64,000 nt of DNA, from contig JAHBZL010000011.1 in NCBI GenBank assembly GCA_019635485.1, forward strand, positions 56,988-120,987. The letters run 5' to 3'. Below, one piece after another: positions 24,893-32,875 of the stretch. Each line of letters opens with the position of its first letter. Position 1 is the first letter of the stretch. The position numbers were made by a program, and so were the translations under genes. This stretch comes from Piscinibacter sp. Lineage in GTDB: Bacteria; Pseudomonadota; Gammaproteobacteria; Burkholderiales; Burkholderiaceae_C. The notes under the pieces are model-generated. The model ran no database searches. It was not told the origin of the DNA and saw only the letters and a program-made list of their open reading frames with translations.

Positions 24893-24920
24893 ATATCGGC
24901 CCGGTCCGGCCGTGACTTGA
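24893..24920 (-). promoter_or_regulatory. Sigma-28 (FliA)-like promoter for the chemoreceptor gene
   Basis: Read on the minus strand, TCAAGTCA (24920-24913) and GCCGATAT (24900-24893) are separated by 12 bases. The -10 matches GCCGATAA at seven of eight positions; the -35 is weaker. This fits flagellar-regulon control of a chemoreceptor. Confidence 0.55.
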
Positions 24921-24934
24921 ATCGGTGCGCCCCC

Positions 24935-25597
24935 TCAAGGTGCATCGATCACGGTCCAGCCGTGACGCAATGCGTGCTCGCGCAGGATCGGGTCCGGTCG
25001 CACCGCGACCGGGTCGGTCACGGCCTGCAGCAGCGGCAGGTCGCTCGCGGAGTCGGAATAGAACCAGGAGCGCTCGAAGTCCTGCAGCGCAGCTGGCGGC
25101 GTGCCGTCGGCCAGCCAGGCCTGCACCCGCGTCACCTTGTGGGCGCGGAAACACGGCAGTCCGTCGATCTCTCCGGTCAGGCGTCCGGCGGCACGCTGCG
25201 CCTCGGTTGCCACGACCGCCCCAATGCCGAACGCACGCGCGAACGGCTCGGCGATGAACCGGGTGGTGGCCGTGACCAGCGCGCAGCGGTCGCCGGCGTC
25301 GCGGTGACGGGCCACCAGCGATTGCATCGCCGCCGGCAGCTGCGGCGCGATCGAGCGCTCGAACCCGGCCAGCCAATCCGCCAGCCGGCCCGGTTCGAAG
25401 GCCGCGAGCGGCGCGACGCTGGCGCGGTGCATCGCATGGATGTCCAGCGTGCCGGCCACGTACTGGCGGCAATAGCCGAGGTAGCGCTCCTCGGCGTCAG
25501 CCGGCAAGGCCCCGCGCTCGACGAGGAAGCGGGTCCACGCCATGCCGCTGTCGAACGGGATCAGCGTGTGGTCGAGGTCGAACAGCGCCAGGTTCAT
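24935..25597 (-). CDS. HAD-IB family phosphatase
   Basis: The 220-residue protein has the HAD nucleophile motif FDLDHTLIPFD, motif II in LVTATTRF, the lysine in the KVTRVQAW region and motif III in YSDSASDLPLL. It resembles SerB-like phosphatases of the PGP/HAD-IB class. It is coupled to pabBC by an ATGA overlap. The substrate is unknown; a phosphorylated cofactor precursor is possible given the neighbours. Confidence 0.88.
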   Translation of the reverse strand: MNLALFDLDHTLIPFDSGMAWTRFLVERGALPADAEERYLGYCRQYVAGTLDIHAMHRASVAPLAAFEPGRLADWLAGFERSIAPQLPAAMQSLVARHRDAGDRCALVTATTRFIAEPFARAFGIGAVVATEAQRAAGRLTGEIDGLPCFRAHKVTRVQAWLADGTPPAALQDFERSWFYSDSASDLPLLQAVTDPVAVRPDPILREHALRHGWTVIDAP

Positions 25598-27423
25598 GCA
25601 TGCGCCGGCTGCAGCAGGCGCGCGCGCAGCGCGCCACGCAGCGCGTTGCAGACGACGATCGCCTCGGCACGCTGCAGGTCGGCCCGGTCGAGCCGGCGTT
25701 CGGCGGCCGCCCAGGCCGGGTCATCGAGCAGCACGCCGCGCATCACCCCGGGCAAGGCGCCGTCGGCCAGCGGCGGTGTCCACCAGCGGCCGTCCAGTTG
25801 CAGCAACACCGAGCTGCGGCCACCCTCGACCAGCCAGCCGCCGGTGCTGAAGAACAGGCTGTCGAACGCACCGGCAGCTTCCGCGGCACGCACGCCGTCG
25901 TCGTAGACCTGCCGCCGCGTGGTCTTGTGCGCACGCAGCGGGTCGTGCAACGGCAGCCGCGTGTCCGCGATCCGCAAGGTCACCTCGCCGTCCGGCAGCG
26001 GCGCGAGCGGCGCGTGCTGCAGCGTCAGGCGACCGTCGTGCGCGAGCGCGAGGCGCAGCCGACGCGCCGTGCCACGGCACTGCGCCGCGCCGTTCTGCAA
26101 GGCCGTGCGCGCCGCATCGGCATCGAACGCGAAGCCGAGCGCGCGGGCACTGCGCTGCAGCCGGGCCAGGTGGCGCGACAGGTGCGGGAGTTCGCCCCGT
26201 GCGGTGGCCAGCACGGTCTCGAACAGCTCGAAGCCCGGGTCGAGCCCGGTCAGGAAGCGGGCCTTGAGGCGGCATTCCTCGTACTCGTCGGCCGCCACGC
26301 TGTCCTGCACGATGCCGGCGCCGATGCCCAGCCGCAGCGGCCGGGTGCCCTCGGCCTCGGCGCCGAGCACCAGCGTGCGGATCGCCACGGAGAGGCAGAA
26401 GTCGCCCAGCACCCGGTCGGCCGGCGGCGCATCGACCCAGCCGATCGCACCGCAGTACAGGCCCCGCGGCGTGCTCTCGAGACCGGCGATCAGCTCCATC
26501 GTGTGGTGCTTGGGCGCGCCGGTGATCGAGCCGCAGGGGAACAGCGCGCGCAGCAGTGCCGGGAAGTCGACCTCCGGCCGCAGCCGGGCCTGCACCGTGG
26601 AAGTCATCTGGAACACCGTCGCGTAAGGCTCGATCACGAACAGCTCGGGAACCCGGACCGAGCCGATGCACGCGACCCGGCCGAGGTCGTTGCGCAGCAG
26701 GTCGACGATCATCAGGTTCTCGGCGCGGTTCTTGATGTCCAGCGACAGCAGGCGCGCGGTCTCGCTGTCGCCCTCCGGCGCGGGCATGCGCGACGCGGTG
26801 CCCTTCATCGGCCGCGCGGTCGCGACGCCGTCCACCACCTGCACGAACAGCTCCGGCGAGAGCGACAGCACGCACGCCCCTTCGGGCAGGGCGATCAGGG
26901 CGCCGAAGGCGACCGGCTGGCGCGCCCGCAACGCCCGGTACAGCGCGGCCGCCGGACCGTAGGCGCGCCCGTGCAGCCGGTAGGTGTAGTTGACCTGGTA
27001 GGTCTCGCCGTCGGCGATCGCCGCGTGGATGCGCGCGATCGCCTGCGTGAACGCGTCGCGCGTCACGCTCGGCTGCAGGTCCAGCGTGCCGCAGGGGCCG
27101 TCCGCGCCCGGCTGCGCGGCAAGCCAGTCGTCGACCTGCGGCCGCGACAGGTGGTCGAGCGCGCCGAACATCAGCACGCGCAGCGCCGCGTCGCGGTCAC
27201 GTTCGAGCGCGCCGGCACGTTGCAGCCTGGCGCCCCATTCGTAGTCGGCCAGCAGCAGCGCGTGCAGCCCGGCGCGCTGGTCGGCCTCGACGCGCTGCCA
27301 GACCGCGTCCAGCTGCGCCGGATCGACGCAGCGGTGCTCGCGCACGAAGCCGGTGTAGAGGCGGCTGGTGGGCCGCTCGTCGCTCGCGTACCGATCGTCT
27401 AGGAGCGCGAATGCCGTATCCAT
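25594..27423 (-). CDS. pabBC: Fused aminodeoxychorismate synthase component I / 4-amino-4-deoxychorismate lyase
   Basis: The 609-residue fusion makes p-aminobenzoate from chorismate. The N-terminal PabB domain (to about residue 350) has SLSPELFV, PMKGTASR, DLLRNDLGRV and GSITGAPKHHTMELI motifs. The C-terminal PabC domain is a class IV aminotransferase-like lyase (FELFETVLA). p-Aminobenzoate feeds folate and also methanopterin, where it is joined to ribose by MptG (encoded at 47682). That link could explain its location in the H4MPT region. Confidence 0.94.
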   Translation of the reverse strand: MDTAFALLDDRYASDERPTSRLYTGFVREHRCVDPAQLDAVWQRVEADQRAGLHALLLADYEWGARLQRAGALERDRDAALRVLMFGALDHLSRPQVDDWLAAQPGADGPCGTLDLQPSVTRDAFTQAIARIHAAIADGETYQVNYTYRLHGRAYGPAAALYRALRARQPVAFGALIALPEGACVLSLSPELFVQVVDGVATARPMKGTASRMPAPEGDSETARLLSLDIKNRAENLMIVDLLRNDLGRVACIGSVRVPELFVIEPYATVFQMTSTVQARLRPEVDFPALLRALFPCGSITGAPKHHTMELIAGLESTPRGLYCGAIGWVDAPPADRVLGDFCLSVAIRTLVLGAEAEGTRPLRLGIGAGIVQDSVAADEYEECRLKARFLTGLDPGFELFETVLATARGELPHLSRHLARLQRSARALGFAFDADAARTALQNGAAQCRGTARRLRLALAHDGRLTLQHAPLAPLPDGEVTLRIADTRLPLHDPLRAHKTTRRQVYDDGVRAAEAAGAFDSLFFSTGGWLVEGGRSSVLLQLDGRWWTPPLADGALPGVMRGVLLDDPAWAAAERRLDRADLQRAEAIVVCNALRGALRARLLQPAHA

Positions 27424-27430
27424 CGCGATT

Positions 27431-27515
27431 CAAGCGGCCGCCGCGGTCCGGCTCCGCCGGTCCGCTGGCGGCGCCCCCCTGGGGGGGAGGCGCCGCAGCC
27501 GCTTCCGGGGGGGAG
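27431..27515. repeat. GC-rich intergenic hairpin element
   Basis: The gap between the fae paralogue and pabBC contains GCGGCGCC (27468-27475) paired with GGCGCCGC (27489-27496) around C6/G7 runs, flanked by tandem GGTCCGGCTCCGCCGG-type sequence. I recall such elements as common intergenic repeats in Burkholderiales. It may terminate or attenuate transcription into pabBC. Confidence 0.55.
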
Positions 27516-27520
27516 CCGTC

Positions 27521-28051
27521 TCACGACCAGTCGTCCATGTCGTGCTTGATCTTGTGCCGGTTCGCGATCAGTTCCTCGACCGAGGGCTCGTTGGCCAGCG
27601 CGCGCCGCAGCGCCAGCTTGGTGGCTTCGTAGTTGGTGCGGTACATGTCCTTCTTGTCGAGGTTCGGGTCCGTCGCGCAACGCGGGTCGATCCACACCAG
27701 GCTGATGATGCACAGCTCGTTGGCGATCGCCTTCGGGATGATGCCCTCGATCAGGCAGTCGACCACCGCATCGGCCGTCGCGCTCTGCACGACGCCGCCG
27801 AACAGGTCGATGTTGGCCATGTCCTTCAGCGTCACCTTGGGCACGAGCATGGTCGCCGGCCGCACCAGCTGGTTGCAGGCACGGATCGCGAACATCGCGG
27901 TGTGGCCCTTGCTCTGCGCCATCATGTTGGCGAAGGCCTGGCCCACCGGGCCGCTGGTGCGGCCGATCAGGACCTCGGGCATCGCGTCGGTGAACTGGCC
28001 GTCGCGGGCGAGCACGGTGGCCTCGCCGGCGTGGAAGAGGTAGTCGTTCAT
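27521..28051 (-). CDS. Formaldehyde-activating enzyme paralogue lacking the catalytic histidine
   Basis: The 176-residue protein aligns with Fae (FANMMAQSKGHTAMFAI against [18 protein letters not shown]), so it shares the fold. The position of the conserved catalytic histidine (AHIDLIIG in Fae) is methionine here (Met24 in AMPEVLIG). Such Fae homologues occur in several methylotrophs with unsettled roles. It is encoded 50 bases downstream of fhcC. No Shine-Dalgarno sequence is seen; the leader is a CT-rich tandem repeat. Loss of normal Fae catalysis is an inference. Confidence 0.9.
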   Translation of the reverse strand: MNDYLFHAGEATVLARDGQFTDAMPEVLIGRTSGPVGQAFANMMAQSKGHTAMFAIRACNQLVRPATMLVPKVTLKDMANIDLFGGVVQSATADAVVDCLIEGIIPKAIANELCIISLVWIDPRCATDPNLDKKDMYRTNYEATKLALRRALANEPSVEELIANRHKIKHDMDDWS

Positions 28052-28068
28052 GTCGTGGTGGCAGTGAG

Positions 28069-28096
28069 AGAGAAGAGAGAAGAGAGAAGAGAGAAG
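28069..28096. repeat. Heptanucleotide tandem repeat (AGAGAAG)x4
   Basis: Four perfect copies of AGAGAAG (plus-strand reading) fill the gap between fhcC and the fae paralogue. On the coding strand they form a CT-rich leader ending 18 bases before the start codon. A single related unit occurs at about 33584-33597. Slippage could change leader length. Confidence 0.85.
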
Positions 28097-28101
28097 AAGG
28101 A

Positions 28102-28893
28102 TCAGCGCAGCGTGATCAGATCACCCTTGCCGCCCGCGGCCAGGTCGCCCAGGCGGCGTTGGATGCGCCGCCGCGGCAGGTCGGCGAACGCTCCGCCGTG
28201 GCGGGCCAGGTCACGCGCGAGCAGTTGCCAGAAGACCGGCGCCTCGGCGACCGCCGGCACGAAGGTGGGCGCATCGGCCGGCGCGGGCCCGGCGAACACC
28301 ACGCTGCCGCGCCGCATGCCGTAGCCGGCGTGCGCTCCGCAGCGGCCGGCCAGCGCGATCGTGCCGGCCACCATGCGCGAGGCGAGGAAATCTCCGGCAT
28401 CGCCGAACAGCAGCAGGCTGCCGCGCCGCATGCGGTCGCCGCAGCGCGCGCCGGCCCGGCCACGCACGACCAGCGTGCCGCCGCGCATGCCGTCCATGCT
28501 GCCGGGCAGCGTGCTGGCGGCGAAGTCGCCGACGCTGCCGTCGATGTGCAACGTGCCGCCGGCCATCTCGCAGGCGACCAGATCGCGCGCGTCGCCCTTC
28601 ACGTGCAGTTCGCCGGCGCGCATGCATGCGCCTGCATAGTCGCCGGCCGGACCATCGACCACCAGCGAGCCGCCGTCCATCTGCCAGCCGATGCGATCGC
28701 AGCGGGACAGGTCACCCTCGAACACCAGCCGGTCGTCGGCACGCGGCGTGACGGCGAAGAACTCGCCCAGTGGCGCGAGGCGCCTGCCATGGCCGATGGC
28801 GGTCCGCGCCGGATCGGCGATGCCCGGCAGCACGCCGCGCAGGTCCAGGCGCAGCGCGGGAGGCTGCCGCAGGCGCAGGGTCCAGCCGCTCAT
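28102..28893 (-). CDS. fhcC: Formyltransferase/hydrolase complex subunit C
   Basis: The 263-residue subunit consists largely of repeated glycine-rich turns (GGTLHIDGSVGDFAAS, RRGSLLLFGDAGDFLAS), the beta-helix fold shared with FwdC/FmdC and the glutamate synthase C-terminal domain. Fhc converts formyl-H4MPT to formate through methylofuran. It starts within the fhcD stop (ATGA overlap) and is the last fhc gene of fhcBADC. Confidence 0.95.
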   Translation of the reverse strand: MSGWTLRLRQPPALRLDLRGVLPGIADPARTAIGHGRRLAPLGEFFAVTPRADDRLVFEGDLSRCDRIGWQMDGGSLVVDGPAGDYAGACMRAGELHVKGDARDLVACEMAGGTLHIDGSVGDFAASTLPGSMDGMRGGTLVVRGRAGARCGDRMRRGSLLLFGDAGDFLASRMVAGTIALAGRCGAHAGYGMRRGSVVFAGPAPADAPTFVPAVAEAPVFWQLLARDLARHGGAFADLPRRRIQRRLGDLAAGGKGDLITLR

Positions 28894-29801
28894 CGCGCCT
28901 CCCCGCCGGGCAGCCGGTGCAGGTGGAAGTGGAACGGCCCGAGCTTGCCGCCGTAGTTGCCGGCCGAGATGCGCAGCAGGCCACCGGCCTCGCCCTGCGC
29001 GACACCGGCCTCGATGCCGGCGCGCATCGCGGCCGCGACATCCCCCTCCGTCAGCCCGTCGATCACGATCTCCATCACGCAGCGCGTCTGCGCCGTCAGT
29101 TCGCTGCGGCCGACCAGGCCCACGAGGCTGGGGCAGAACGCGTCGTTCGTCGAGGCGCCGAGCGAGGCGTACTTGCTGCCGACCTTGGAGCCCGAGCGCA
29201 CGACGCCACCGGGGAACGGCATGATCACGTTGGGCAGTTGCTGCATCGCCGCCACCGCCGCCTCCGCGGCAGCGAGCGCGGCATCGGTGTCGCGCGCCAG
29301 CAGCAGCAGGTTGCCGCCGCCGACGCCCTTGACCACCGCGGTGGTTTCCTGCGCGACGAACTCGCCGTCCATCACCGGCACGCGCCAGTAGCGCACGCCG
29401 CCGATCACCTTGCTGATCTGCCAGCCGTCCCCGAAGAAGCGCAGGTTCCGGCCCAGCGCCACCGCCTCGCCCTCGGCGATCCCGGCGAACACCGCGGTGG
29501 TCGGGCAGGTCAGCACGCACTGGCCGACCCGCCGCTCGATCTGCTTGGCGAGTTCCTTGCCCGACATCGCGAAGATCAGCACCGCGATGCCGGGACGGCC
29601 GTCCGGCGTCTCGTCCGGCCCGAGCACGCGCTCGATGCCGGCCTCGCAGCCGCAGGCGATCACCGAGGTCGCGAAGCCCGTCGCGGCGACGGCCGCGTGG
29701 CGCGCCCAGGTCGGGTTGTGCGCGGTGATCACGAGCCGCGTCGCCTTCATCGGGAAGGCCTCGGCGAAGGTGTCGTCGATCGCGACGCCGTTGCGGATCA
29801 T
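28890..29801 (-). CDS. fhcD: Formylmethanofuran-H4MPT formyltransferase subunit
   Basis: The 303-residue Ftr-like subunit transfers the formyl group from formyl-H4MPT to methylofuran. Family features include IDDTFAEAFPMKATRLVITA at the start and PTTAVFAG plus GGVVRSGSKVGSKY inside. Length is typical. It overlaps both fhcA and fhcC by four bases. Confidence 0.96.
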   Translation of the reverse strand: MIRNGVAIDDTFAEAFPMKATRLVITAHNPTWARHAAVAATGFATSVIACGCEAGIERVLGPDETPDGRPGIAVLIFAMSGKELAKQIERRVGQCVLTCPTTAVFAGIAEGEAVALGRNLRFFGDGWQISKVIGGVRYWRVPVMDGEFVAQETTAVVKGVGGGNLLLLARDTDAALAAAEAAVAAMQQLPNVIMPFPGGVVRSGSKVGSKYASLGASTNDAFCPSLVGLVGRSELTAQTRCVMEIVIDGLTEGDVAAAMRAGIEAGVAQGEAGGLLRISAGNYGGKLGPFHFHLHRLPGGEAR

Positions 29802-31489
29802 GCGTCGCCTCCCGCGAAGCAGGCGGTGGGCAGCAGGCGCCCGCCGTTGCAGCAGCGGCACAGCTCGTCGTGCGTGATCGCGACGTTCTCGAAGCGCATC
29901 GCGCCGCGCTCCTCCCAGTGGCGGCGCAGCGTCTTCTCGATCAGCGGGTCGTGGTCGGGCTCGACGAAATGCGTGCCGCCCACCGGCGTCGCCGTGACGC
30001 GGCCGGATTGCGCGACCAGCACACCGTCCTTGAACACGAACTCGGGCGTACGGAACATCGCCTCGCGATCGGGCTGCTCGCGGTACACCGCGATGTCGGC
30101 CGCCGCGCCGATGCCGAGCTGCCCGCGGTCCGTGAGGCCGAGCAGCCGGGCCGGCGCGGCGCGCGTCAGGATCGCCACCTCGTCGAGCGTCAGTTCGCGC
30201 GTGATCGAGCGCAGCGCGCAGTTCGCCGCGACCTCGGGGTGCAGCTTGGCGAGCTGTTCCTCGCGGAAGCTGCGGTCCATCAGCAGGCGGATCAGGTGCG
30301 GGTAGCTCGTGAACGGCCCGCCGTTCGGATGATCGGTGGTCAGCACCACCTGCCAGGGGTTGCGCACGAGCAGGAAGATCTCCAGCCCGATCACCCATTG
30401 CAGCGCGTTGACGTAGCTCTGCTCGCGGTAGCGGAACGGCACCACGCCGCAGCCGGCCATCAGCTCGATGTCCGCCCCGACCCACTTGCGCGGGTTCGCG
30501 AGGCCGCTCTGTGCGAACTGGCGCATCGTGTCGCCCGACGCGGTGACGGTCTGGCCGAACATGATCTGGCCGACATCGATCGAGATCTGCGGGTTCGCGT
30601 TGACCGCCTCGGCGAGCTGCAGCGCCGCCGACGAGAACTTCTTCGGCCCTTCGGTGCCGTAGGCGTGGAACTGGATGTGCGTCAGATGCGCCGGCAGGCC
30701 CTCGAGCGCGGCGATGGTCTCCAGCGTCGAGCGGATGTTGCCCGCCACGCCGAGGTTGCTGCCATGGATGTGCAGCGGGTGCGGCACGCCGAGCTCCTTC
30801 AGCGCGCGGGCCAGCGCGTGCACCACCTGGCGCGGCGTGACCTGCCACCGGACATGCGGTTCGTCGACGTCGAGCTTGCGCTGGTTGAACTTGAAGGCCG
30901 ATATGCCGCCCGGGTTGACCACCTTCACGCCCATCGCCTTGCTGGCGCGCAGGGTCCAGGCGGTGTAGTCGCGCAGCTGGTCGAAGTTCCTCAGGTCCGG
31001 CCCGCCCTGCGCGAGCAGCTCGAGGAACAGCTCGTCGTTGCCGAGCATCACGTAGGCGCCGTGGTCCAGCACCGGCACGTCGCCCATCTCCATGTGCGCA
31101 TGGCGGGCGTTGCTCGGCACCATCGCCGGCTCGAACGCGGCGGTGTAGCCCATCTCGACGTAGCGGTAGCCGGTGGCCAGCGTGCCGGGGGTGCAGAAGC
31201 CGCAGGACGCCAGCTCGAGCGGGTTGGCCGGCAACGGCAGCGGCTCCGCGCCGGCGCGATGGTCTTCGGCCATCAGCATGCGCGCGAGGTTCACCTTGCC
31301 GCCGCCGATGTGCGTGTGCAGGTCGATGCCGCCGGCCATCACCACGCAGCCGGTGGCGTCGATCTCGCGTTCGAAGCGCTCGCCGGCCACCGGCGCGACG
31401 ATGCGGCCGTCGCGCACGGCCACGTCGCGCACGCCGCTGCCGCCGATCGGATCGACCACGCTGCCACTGCGCAACACGAAGCTGCTCAT
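29798..31489 (-). CDS. fhcA: Formyltransferase/hydrolase complex subunit A
   Basis: The 563-residue amidohydrolase-like subunit hydrolyses formyl-methylofuran to formate. The metal-binding HxH lies in GGIDLHTHIGGGKVNLAR, and further histidines are in HPLHIHGSNLG and THIQFHAYG. It overlaps fhcB and fhcD by four bases each, showing tight coupling. Family length and motifs are intact. Confidence 0.96.
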   Translation of the reverse strand: MSSFVLRSGSVVDPIGGSGVRDVAVRDGRIVAPVAGERFEREIDATGCVVMAGGIDLHTHIGGGKVNLARMLMAEDHRAGAEPLPLPANPLELASCGFCTPGTLATGYRYVEMGYTAAFEPAMVPSNARHAHMEMGDVPVLDHGAYVMLGNDELFLELLAQGGPDLRNFDQLRDYTAWTLRASKAMGVKVVNPGGISAFKFNQRKLDVDEPHVRWQVTPRQVVHALARALKELGVPHPLHIHGSNLGVAGNIRSTLETIAALEGLPAHLTHIQFHAYGTEGPKKFSSAALQLAEAVNANPQISIDVGQIMFGQTVTASGDTMRQFAQSGLANPRKWVGADIELMAGCGVVPFRYREQSYVNALQWVIGLEIFLLVRNPWQVVLTTDHPNGGPFTSYPHLIRLLMDRSFREEQLAKLHPEVAANCALRSITRELTLDEVAILTRAAPARLLGLTDRGQLGIGAAADIAVYREQPDREAMFRTPEFVFKDGVLVAQSGRVTATPVGGTHFVEPDHDPLIEKTLRRHWEERGAMRFENVAITHDELCRCCNGGRLLPTACFAGGDA

Positions 31490-32718
31490 GGCTGCCCCTC
31501 GGCCGCCGGAGACATCGGCCGCAATGCCTGCAGCAGCTGCTGCGCGACCTGCGCCACCGTGGGCAGCGTGTCGGGCCGCGCGGCCGTCAGCGGCATCAGC
31601 ACGGTGCCGTCGGTGCGGAACAGGTGGCCGTCGCATCCGATGCCCGGCGTCGCGACCGGGATGAACACGCTGGTCCGGCCGGGCCGGCGGCATGCCGCGG
31701 CAAGCGCCGGGTGGCCTAGCACGACGAGCGGCAACGCGGTCGCCGGCGGCGCGGCCTCGGCGTCGAAGCTCGCCACCCAGAGCAGCGCGTCGACCGCGCC
31801 GCCGGCCAGCAGCGCGGCGCTGTCGTAGGCCAGCGGCTCATGCTCCAGGCCGCGCGGCCCGGCGCGGCTGCGCAGAGGCAGCCCCGACAGCCAGGTGAAG
31901 ACCTGGTTCGCCGTCGCCGCGCCCTGCCCGCCGCCGACCCACAGCGCGGCTGCGCGCGTGGTCCGGTTCAGTTCGCCGACGATGCGGTGCACCGCCTCGA
32001 TCAGCAACGCGCCCTGTGCCGGCAGGCGCGCCGGCGCGCCGACCAGCACCGCGTACTTCGCGGCCTGGAGCCGCTGCGCCAGGCCCTGCAGGGCCGGCGC
32101 AGCCTCGACGATGCGCTCGGCCAGCAACGCGGCCAGCACGCCCAGCGTATCGAACAGGTCGCCCTGCAGGGGCAGCGCCCCGGCGGCCGGCCCGCCGAGT
32201 TCGATCACCTCGCGTGCCGGGCCGTTCGGATCGCCGATGCCGCAGCGCGCGCGGATCAACGGGGCCAGTTCGTCCGGCGCGCCGCCGACGAACACGATCA
32301 CGTCGGCCCGTGTGCGCACCTCGGCAAGCGTCGTCGTGAACTGGCCGCGGTCCTGCAGCGCGCGCAGGCCCTGCATCAGCGCCGATCCGCCCGCCGCATC
32401 GGCGATCGCGCCGGTGGCGCAGGCGAGCGGGTACAGCGCGCGCGCGCCGGCGACATCGGTGCCGAGCCCGGCGAAGAGCGGCTGGGCGCTGGCCGCGAGC
32501 ACCCGCGCGGCCGCGGCGATGGCGTCTTCCAGACTGGCCGGCCGGCCGTCGACCTCGGGAGCCACCGGCGCCGGCACGCTGTCGAACCAGGCCAGGCTGC
32601 GGCGCGCGCGCAGGCAGTCCGCCCCGTCGGGTTCCAGCGTGCGCTCGCCCGCGCGCACGCCGAGGTGGTCACAGGCCAGGGGGCAGAACGGGCAGGTCCA
32701 GGCGGCGAAAGGCGTCAT
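31486..32718 (-). CDS. fhcB: Formyltransferase/hydrolase complex subunit B
   Basis: The 410-residue subunit is related to the catalytic subunit of tungsten/molybdenum formylmethanofuran dehydrogenase but serves a hydrolytic complex in bacteria. The N-terminal cysteines (CPFCPLAC, then DCLRAR) recall the iron-sulfur motif of the archaeal ancestor. I start it at ATG 32718 (TPFAAWTCPFC); an upstream in-frame ATG at 32775 gives an arginine-rich, unlikely extension. It heads the fhcBADC operon. Confidence 0.93.
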   Translation of the reverse strand: MTPFAAWTCPFCPLACDHLGVRAGERTLEPDGADCLRARRSLAWFDSVPAPVAPEVDGRPASLEDAIAAAARVLAASAQPLFAGLGTDVAGARALYPLACATGAIADAAGGSALMQGLRALQDRGQFTTTLAEVRTRADVIVFVGGAPDELAPLIRARCGIGDPNGPAREVIELGGPAAGALPLQGDLFDTLGVLAALLAERIVEAAPALQGLAQRLQAAKYAVLVGAPARLPAQGALLIEAVHRIVGELNRTTRAAALWVGGGQGAATANQVFTWLSGLPLRSRAGPRGLEHEPLAYDSAALLAGGAVDALLWVASFDAEAAPPATALPLVVLGHPALAAACRRPGRTSVFIPVATPGIGCDGHLFRTDGTVLMPLTAARPDTLPTVAQVAQQLLQALRPMSPAAEGQP

Positions 32719-32799
32719 GCAGCCTCGGGGACGCAATCCATGTGCCATTCGCATGGCGTGGCGCCGCCACGGCAACCCGCGCCGCTGGCGGCCAAAACT

Positions 32800-32814
32800 G
32801 CCACACAGTGTGGC
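32800..32814. promoter_or_regulatory. Palindrome upstream of fhcB
   Basis: GCCACACAGTGTGGC is a perfect inverted repeat centred on one base, 82 bases before the fhcB start and inside the 157-base gap after the hisA-like gene. It could be an operator of the fhc operon. The stem is too short for a convincing terminator. Confidence 0.4.
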
Positions 32815-32875
32815 GATTCCGGCCGCCGCGGCCGCGTCAGCGCGGCGCGGCGGGCGCCTGGGGCGGTGGCACGAA

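Noticed and set aside
28060-28100. Tandem repeats as a CRISPR fragment
   Set aside because: The units are seven bases with no spacers and no cas genes are nearby.
29870-31828. Long plus-strand open frame opposite fhcA
   Set aside because: The opposite strand encodes fhcA with all family motifs. The plus-strand product is R/H/A-rich and has no recognisable domain.
32790-32820. GCCACAC/GTGTGGC stem as a terminator for the hisA-like gene
   Set aside because: The usable stem is six pairs with a three-base loop and only a TTTT within AGTTTTGG follows; an operator dyad is as likely.
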